A DNA stretch of 64,000 nucleotides from Cyanobium sp. Cruz-8D1 (GTDB lineage Bacteria > Cyanobacteriota > Cyanobacteriia > PCC-6307 > Cyanobiaceae). The stretch covers positions 1 to 64,000 of the forward strand of contig NZ_JAGQCD010000003.1 of the NCBI RefSeq assembly GCF_024345975.1, read 5' to 3'. Both the position numbers and the translations under genes were made by a program. Under the pieces are notes generated by a model. The model was given only the letters and a program-made list of their open reading frames with translations, was not told the DNA's origin and searched no databases. Every line of letters starts with the position of its first letter. Within the stretch, counting starts at the first letter, position 1. Shown here in pieces: positions 59,483 to 64,000 of the stretch.

Positions 59483-59869
59483 TCAGCCCCAGGGAACGTC
59501 CAGGAACTCCACCAGCAGCACGCCCCGGTGGGTGCCGTGAATCCTGACCAGGCCCGCTTTGGCGGCCTGCTCCATCCCGGCCTGTTCCTTGCGCACCTGC
59601 TCGGCGCTGGCCAGCACCCGCACCCAGCCGCCGGTCATGAAGTCCTCGCCGCCCGTCTCAAAGGCCTGGAGTCGTCGGTGGTGGTTGCTGTTGCGCTCGT
59701 AGTACAAGCCCCCGCCGGTGGGGTCGGTCCCCTCTGCCCAGACCTGATCAACCATGAGCTTTCCGATCGCCAGCGGATCCTGGGCTGCGGCATCGATCGC
59801 GTCGCCGTCGAGCACCAACGGGTTGCCTGGGTCGTCGCGGTTGTCAGAAACGATGAGCCGTGTGGCCAC
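59483..59869 (-). CDS. Hypothetical protein at the island edge
   Basis: A 128-residue protein starting MATRLIVSDNRDDPGNPLVL, with IGKLMVDQVWAEGTDPTGGG and GLVRIHGTHRGVLLVEFLDV. Looks folded (alpha/beta). It is the last clear gene before the tRNA, where excisionase or integrase genes are often found; it resembles neither. Function unknown. Confidence 0.5.
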   Translation of the reverse strand: MATRLIVSDNRDDPGNPLVLDGDAIDAAAQDPLAIGKLMVDQVWAEGTDPTGGGLYYERNSNHHRRLQAFETGGEDFMTGGWVRVLASAEQVRKEQAGMEQAAKAGLVRIHGTHRGVLLVEFLDVPWG

Positions 59870-60002
59870 GAACTTTCAGATGTTGAAGCCTCACTCTCAA
59901 TCCACTTTTTCATCAGGGCAAAACTGCACCCCCCCCTGCTGGGCCAATGAAGAGGGCTGGAGCCTCGTGCACAGATCAGGGGTGGAGCTGACGGGTTGGC
60001 GT

Positions 60003-60151
60003 GCAAGAGATTGCAAGAGATCGACCAGGACTGCTGGGGATCCAACCCAGGGTCCGCTGCGCAGGCGGGCGCTCGACCGCTGCGCAAGAGGGACTCACGC
60101 CGGCACGAGATGCCAGGCCTGGAGCGCCTTTCTCTTGCACTTTCTCTTGCA
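60003..60151. repeat. GCAAGAGA direct and inverted repeats beside the tRNA (candidate att arm sites)
   Basis: GCAAGAGA occurs at 60003-60010 and 60013-60020, a variant GCAAGAGG at 60084-60091, and the inverse TCTCTTGC at 60131-60138 and 60143-60150. This array lies within 200 bp of the tRNA 3' end. Tyrosine-recombinase elements have such arm-type sites next to attachment sites. No integrase is seen in the island part of the window. Confidence 0.5.
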
Positions 60152-60156
60152 GCCAA

Positions 60157-60190
60157 GAAAAAAGGGTTCCCGGCATCGCCGAGAACCCTT
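60157..60190 (-). terminator. Intrinsic terminator after tRNA-Pro
   Basis: AAGGGTTC (60162-60169) and GAACCCTT (60183-60190) form a stem; read on the minus strand it is followed by a run of six or seven T. It lies 12 bp after the tRNA 3' end. Confidence 0.8.
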
Positions 60191-60201
60191 GCTGTGACTA
60201 G

Positions 60202-60275
60202 TCGGGGCGACAGGATTCGAACCTGCGACCTAGTGCTCCCAAAGCACCCGCGCTACCAAGCTGCGCCACGCCCCG
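60202..60275 (-). tRNA. tRNA-Pro (anticodon TGG)
   Basis: A full cloverleaf on the minus strand: acceptor CGGGGCG / CGCCCCG (7 bp), D-arm with GCGCAGCTTGGTAGCGC, anticodon loop TTTGGGA giving anticodon TGG, and T-arm with GGTTCGAATCC. The discriminator base is A and CCA is not encoded. It reads proline codons. The phage island lies on its 3' side, the usual insertion side. Confidence 0.95.
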
Positions 60276-60735
60276 GTAGACAAATCCTAATTCACCGACC
60301 AGCAACCCGGCTGGTGGCCAAAATTGAGGCCAGGCCTGATGTCTGGTCTCCGGCCTCAAATTGCTGTGAGGCTGCGCGAACGTTCCTGATCGGTCGGAAC
60401 CTAGTCATTTGGGGCGCGGTTAGTTCGCATCCTGTGCCCTCTATCACACATGGCGAAGCCTGGGAGCTGGGCCTGAGGTTGACGGATCGAACCACGACCG
60501 GCCTCTGGCTGGGCCGTGGTCATTGCTGGTGCGCAGGTCTCGCCGGCCATTCGACTGGGGGACGCCAGCAGGTGGCCTCGATCACGACCTGGGTCGGCTA
60601 TATTTTGGCCTTAATCCTTGTAGGGCACGGTCGAAGCAGGGCTGCGGCTGCTGGCCGAGCCGGCTGGGCCATCAGCCCGATCGAGGTTCCGCCCCTGGGC
60701 AGCGGGCCTGGAGCAGCCGCTGCGATCGGCACCGA

Positions 60736-60940
60736 CCTCTAGCGCCTGCAGGGCTGGGTGGAACTGCGCAAGTGCCTGGCGGAATGAGCAGAGCGCGCAG
60801 TGTTGTACCCGTTCCGCCATAGCAACAGCCTGGATGCCACCAGCTGGGGGTGAAGAACGCCGCAAGTGTGGCGCTGAGCATGGGGCACTCCTTGGAGGTG
60901 CACCTGCGCAACTGCTGCCGCTTCACCTGTGAACAGGGCC
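60736..60940 (+). pseudogene. Remnant of tyrosine recombinase (integrase)
   Basis: One frame reads LQGWVELRKCLAE, a stop, then VLYPFRHSNSLDATSWG and another stop. After a one-base shift comes VKNAASVALSMGHSLEVHLR. The F-R-H-S-x-S box and the S-M-G-H-S-x-x-V-H box match the C-terminal catalytic part (RHxxx and GHS) of phage-type tyrosine recombinases, but stop codons and a frameshift kill it and the tyrosine is lost. It marks an older or excised integration event at this tRNA. Confidence 0.6.
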
Positions 60941-61109
60941 CTCATTGGGCTGTCAACGACAACAACGGAATGTTGCGATGGCTGCAGACGCTGGTCAGGC
61001 CGCCTCACGGCTCAGGGAACTTACCCCAGGGCTGATTCAAAGTGTGTCACAAGCGCGCTGGCCTGAGCTGCCAGCGTTGGGTTCGCTGAGCGGGCTTGCT
61101 CCTTCTCTG

Positions 61110-61250
61110 TGCGCGAAACCGGCTCTGCTGCAACCGATCTCGATCTGATCAGCTTCCTCAAGGCGATCCCCGACGTGCGGATGCGGCGTGGGATTCGTAT
61201 CCCCGCCTGGTATCTGTTGCTCATCTTCCCATCACTCACCTGACGGCTCG
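61110..61250 (+). pseudogene. Fragment of transposase N-terminus (ISAs1-like)
   Basis: The frame encodes LDLISFLKAIPDVRMRRGIR then IPAWYLLLIFPSLT and a stop. This resembles the start of ISAs1-type transposases (I-P-D-x-R...R-G...Y-P-L-W). Too short to be active. Confidence 0.4.
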
Positions 61251-61440
61251 AGGCCGCCTTTTCCCCATCGCTCACTACCGCAGCTCTTAACCACAGCAGC
61301 ATGGGGTGGTTTGGAGCCTGCCCCTGCAGGCCGGCTCCGGGAGGCCACACTCCCATCCTCGATGTAGTTGCGTCAGTGCTCATAAAGAACATTTGACTCG
61401 TGGCACAAGTAGGCGAAGCCTTCTCGAAGAGGAGGAGTAG

Positions 61441-61572
61441 GCGTTCGGCGGACTGCGCCAGTTCAAACTGCGCGGCACCGAGAACGTCAGTGCTGTATTC
61501 GGCCTGCATGTGATCGCCTACAACCTGATCCGCCTGGGCAACTTGCTCAGGCCCACCATGGCGGCGGCATGA
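61441..61572 (+). pseudogene. Fragment of transposase C-terminus
   Basis: The frame encodes FGGLRQFKLRGTENVSAVFG then LHVIAYNLIRLGNLLRP and a stop, like the last 40 residues of many DDE transposases (F-G-x-R-x-F-x-x-R-G...V...L-H-x-x-A-x-N-L). No intact upstream part remains. Confidence 0.5.
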
Positions 61573-61785
61573 ACCACAAGATGCCCAAAGCGTGCGCAAA
61601 CGGCAGCAGCCGGGCTGCCAAAACAGTCAAAAGGGGGCGAAATCGGGCTGTCTGAGCGCTTGAACTGGACCCATCTGACCATATCACTGAGAAATCAGCT
61701 CGGAGATGGGAAAACACGACTGCTTAGACGGTTTTTCCGCAAACTCTTAGACAAGAATGAAAGACAGTGCCTACAAAGCCTTAAG

Positions 61786-63013
61786 GAACCTCTGATCAAG
61801 ACGGCTTAGCTCTTAGAATCTAGTCTCATTCTCCTCAATGAGACGACAATGAGCAGATTTTGCCCGGTTTTCGCTCACAGCAGTCCCTGCAGCGACGTTC
61901 GGGCAATTTCTACCATGCGTTTTGCTTGATGTCTGGATGATTATCGATCTTTTGACACACTAAGCCCTTGTATCACGCTGGATCAGGTAGTCGTTCCCGT
62001 ACCATCCAGAGATTGGCCAGGGCAAAGAGCAACTTCAGCTTGAGATCGTTCTTGCGGATACCTCGGTAGAAGACCTTCCGGAATCCGAACTGACATTTGA
62101 TGATCCGAAAGGGATGCTCCACTTTGGCGCGGAAGTGGGCTTTCGCCGTCTCAATCAGATCCAGAAGCCTGCCCTCTGGTGTCTCTGGAAGCACTCTGCG
62201 TTGGCCGGGCTTCATGGCAATCCTGAGCTCTGCTTGGCAGTCTTGGAACTCGTTTCGTTTCTCGATGCCGATGTGGCCAGCATCGCCGTAGATGAGGCTC
62301 TCATCCCCATGGAGCCGCTCAGCTGCTGTATTCAGCTCATGCACGTTAGCCGCGGTGCTCACCACGGAGTGGACCAAGCCAGATGCGGCATCAACGCCGA
62401 TGTGGCAACGCATCCCAAAAAACCACTGCTTGCCCTTGGCGACCGAATGCATTTCAGGATCCCTCTCCTTGCGCTTGTTCTTGGTGGAACTGGGGGCATT
62501 GATGATCGTGGCATCAAGGATCGTGCCTTCCCGCAGCATTACTCCCCTGTCGCTCAGCATCTGGTTCACACCCTCAAGGATCTGCTCCGCGATCCGGTGC
62601 TCTTCCAGCAGATGGCGGAAGTTGAGGATCGTGGTCTCATCAGGGATCCGGCCATCCATCGTTTCGATTCCGGCGAAGCGGCGGAAGCAGGGCGTATCGA
62701 TCAGCATCTCCTCCATCAGGGGGTCTGAAAGCGTGAACCATTGCTGTAGCAGGTGGATCCGCAGCATCACCTCCAAAGGAATCGACGGGCGACCTCCCTT
62801 GCTGGACGGCTTGTGATACACGGGCTTGATCAAGGCCAGAAACGCTTCCCAAGGAACCGTGATCTCCATCTCATCCAAGAAGCGCTGGCGACGCGTTCGC
62901 TTTTTGGCGTAGATCTGCTCGTAGTCCGAAAAGCCCAGCTGGAGGGGGTCGGCCATCCGTTCCAGTCTCAGTCTTGGATCTGGATTGATTTTAGCGGGTT
63001 TTTCAGGGGTTCC
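61786..63013 (-). mobile_element. IS5-family insertion sequence
   Basis: About 1,228 bp. The ends match as inverted repeats: GGAACCTCTGA at 61786-61796 and TCAGGGGTTCC at 63003-63013 (one mismatch). TTAA flanks both sides (61782-61785 and 63014-63017), a likely 4-bp target duplication. It holds one intact transposase gene, so the element looks recent and possibly active. It sits between chromosomal folB and the decayed integrase/transposase zone. Confidence 0.8.
61973..62956 (-). CDS. IS5-family transposase
   Basis: A 327-residue DDE transposase. N-terminal DUF772-like part: KPSSKGGRPSIPLEVMLRIH then LLQQWFTLSDPLMEEMLIDT. Catalytic residues: D in REGTILDATIINAPSSTKNK, D in DESLIYGDAGHIGIEKRNEF, and E in HFRAKVEHPFRIIKCQFGF (the usual Y/H-x2-R/K-x3-EHPFR end). 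Full length and in frame. Confidence 0.9.
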   Translation of the reverse strand: MADPLQLGFSDYEQIYAKKRTRRQRFLDEMEITVPWEAFLALIKPVYHKPSSKGGRPSIPLEVMLRIHLLQQWFTLSDPLMEEMLIDTPCFRRFAGIETMDGRIPDETTILNFRHLLEEHRIAEQILEGVNQMLSDRGVMLREGTILDATIINAPSSTKNKRKERDPEMHSVAKGKQWFFGMRCHIGVDAASGLVHSVVSTAANVHELNTAAERLHGDESLIYGDAGHIGIEKRNEFQDCQAELRIAMKPGQRRVLPETPEGRLLDLIETAKAHFRAKVEHPFRIIKCQFGFRKVFYRGIRKNDLKLKLLFALANLWMVRERLPDPA

Positions 63014-63017
63014 TTAA

Positions 63018-63174
63018 CAAGGCGTAACGGCATGGTCCGACCGGCAAGAGCTCTGTCGTGGGACAACCCGGCGCTGATGACCCTTTCCGTGGCGGCGGAT
63101 GCCATGCCGGGAGCCTCTCCACTGCGTCCTCGGGCCATCGCCGGAAGAGCCCCGGCTCCCAGAACCAGCTCCCG
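63018..63174. other. Gap between IS and folB; no gene seen
   Basis: Short region after the folB stop. I see no convincing frame and no obvious terminator apart from short GC palindromes such as GGAGCC...GGCTCC. Confidence 0.3.
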
Positions 63175-63543
63175 TTACGGGCTACCCCAGCGCCGCCGCC
63201 GGCTCACGGCCACGCTGCCGTCGAAGCCGGGAACCGGCACCTGGCACTTGCTGAGTTCCAGCGCCAGGGGGATCGGCCCGTAGCAGGCTTCCAGGGCATC
63301 GAGGATGCGCTCGCTGTAGTGCTCCAGGGTGAGGCAGCGGAGGGTGCGGGCCTGCTGCTGCAGCGCCGCGATGCCGCGGCCGTAGTCGAAGCCTTGGCTG
63401 AGGTCGTCGCTGCGAGCCACCGCACCCAGATCCGCCCCCAGGGAGAAGGCCAGCTCGAACCACTGGCCGTGCAGCCGTTCCTGCTCGTACACGCCCACGT
63501 GGGCCCAGAGGCGCAGGCCGCGCACATGGATCGCCTCGTTCAC
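63175..63543 (-). CDS. folB: Dihydroneopterin aldolase
   Basis: A 122-residue enzyme of folate synthesis that splits 7,8-dihydroneopterin into 6-hydroxymethyl-dihydropterin and glycolaldehyde. Family marks: [20 protein letters not shown] at the N-terminus, [29 protein letters not shown] and the pterin-binding strand [12 protein letters not shown]. Octameric in cytoplasm. It overlaps proA by ATGA and is cotranscribed with it. Ordinary chromosomal gene. Confidence 0.9.
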   Translation of the reverse strand: MNEAIHVRGLRLWAHVGVYEQERLHGQWFELAFSLGADLGAVARSDDLSQGFDYGRGIAALQQQARTLRCLTLEHYSERILDALEACYGPIPLALELSKCQVPVPGFDGSVAVSRRRRWGSP

Positions 63544-64000
63544 AGGGGCAGGGGGCGATGGCTGAACTTCCGCCGGCCTTCGGCGTAGTCAGCGGCGATG
63601 TGGCCCTCGCCGCGCAGGCGGTAGCGGTAGGTGACCAGCCCCTCGAGCCCCACCGGCCCCCGAGGCGGCAGGGTCTGGGTGCTGATGCCCACCTCGGCGC
63701 CGAAGCCGTAGCGGTTGCCGTCGGCGAAGCGAGTGGAGCAGTTGAGGAACACCCCGGCGCTGTCCACGGCCCGCAGGAAACGGTCGGCGGCGGCTGGATC
63801 GGCGGTGGCGATCGCGTCGGTGTGGCGGGAGCCGTGGCGGCGCACGTGCTCCAGGGCCGCTTCGAGATCCTCCACCACCTTGACGTTGAGGATCAGATCC
63901 GAATACTCCGTGTCCCAGGCGCCCGGCCCGGCCGCCTGCTCCACCCCCAGGGCGCAGGCGGCGGCATCGCCCCGCAGCTGCACCGCCGCCGCCGCGAAGG
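63540..64000 (-). CDS. proA: Glutamate-5-semialdehyde dehydrogenase, C-terminal part
   Basis: About 153 C-terminal residues; the start lies beyond base 64000. [92 protein letters not shown] are typical of ProA, which reduces gamma-glutamyl phosphate to the semialdehyde for proline synthesis. The catalytic cysteine lies upstream, outside the window. Confidence 0.95.
   Translation of the reverse strand, partial: FAAAAVQLRGDAAACALGVEQAAGPGAWDTEYSDLILNVKVVEDLEAALEHVRRHGSRHTDAIATADPAAADRFLRAVDSAGVFLNCSTRFADGNRYGFGAEVGISTQTLPPRGPVGLEGLVTYRYRLRGEGHIAADYAEGRRKFSHRPLPL

Noticed and set aside
59258-59950. 230-codon plus-strand frame
   Set aside because: Antisense to the 59483-59869 gene and compositionally a GC shadow.
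61021-61599. 192-codon minus-strand frame in the remnant zone
   Set aside because: Plus strand there encodes recognisable transposase fragments; the minus frame has no similarity I can see.
1-64000. rRNA genes or other tRNAs
   Set aside because: None seen apart from tRNA-Pro; the tRNA-like sequence near 56.2 kb does not fold as a full cloverleaf.

Overview
The window is GC-rich (roughly 63-67 % by eye) and looks like the chromosome of a picocyanobacterium of the Synechococcus/Cyanobium type. At the right edge lie ordinary chromosomal genes: the 3' part of proA, then folB, an IS5-family insertion sequence, decayed transposase and integrase remnants, and a tRNA-Pro(UGG) on the minus strand. 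Almost everything left of that tRNA (1 to about 60,200) reads as one large phage-derived genomic island. It lies on the 3' side of the tRNA, where tyrosine-recombinase elements usually integrate, and the left end lies outside the window.

Layout: a Phd/YefM-type antitoxin (cut by the edge), an SF2 helicase, a ribbon-helix-helix regulator, a P4-like zinc-finger/TOPRIM/helicase replication protein with iteron-like repeats behind it, and a PD-(D/E)XK nuclease (1-5.7 kb). Then a packaging and head module: small and large terminase, a sigma-like factor, DUF4055 portal, coiled-coil scaffold and major capsid protein, followed by collagen-like and other fibre or surface proteins (5.8-26.5 kb). I see no tape measure, tail tube, sheath or baseplate gene. 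Small genes on the opposite strand interrupt this module. The most striking is an AT-rich three-gene cassette (9.3-11.1 kb) with a candidate graspetide precursor peptide, an MvdC/MvdD-like ATP-grasp ligase and a four-helix membrane protein. From 26.6 to 35.5 kb come mostly minus-strand accessory genes: Nif11-like peptide, HD hydrolase, secreted proteins, tandem gamma-glutamylcyclotransferase, C39-like peptidase, small membrane proteins and a second sigma factor.

From 35.5 to 49.6 kb is a defence block: a PD-(D/E)XK-like plus HNH pair facing a complete type 3 BREX operon, brxF-brxC-pglXI-brxHII-pglZ-brxA. Beyond it are a TPR gene pair, an AcrVA2-like anti-CRISPR candidate, a DUF6932-like two-gene unit, and a recombination module (Rad52-like, Gp157-like, YpsA/SLOG-like). 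The island would replicate itself, package DNA into its own heads, defend its host by BREX and perhaps export a modified peptide.

Two regulatory patterns recur. At least five small minus-strand genes have an inverted repeat of the form CAAGG...CCTTG about 44-54 bp before the start codon. Two sites match or nearly match the cyanobacterial LexA box AGTAC-N4-GTACT.
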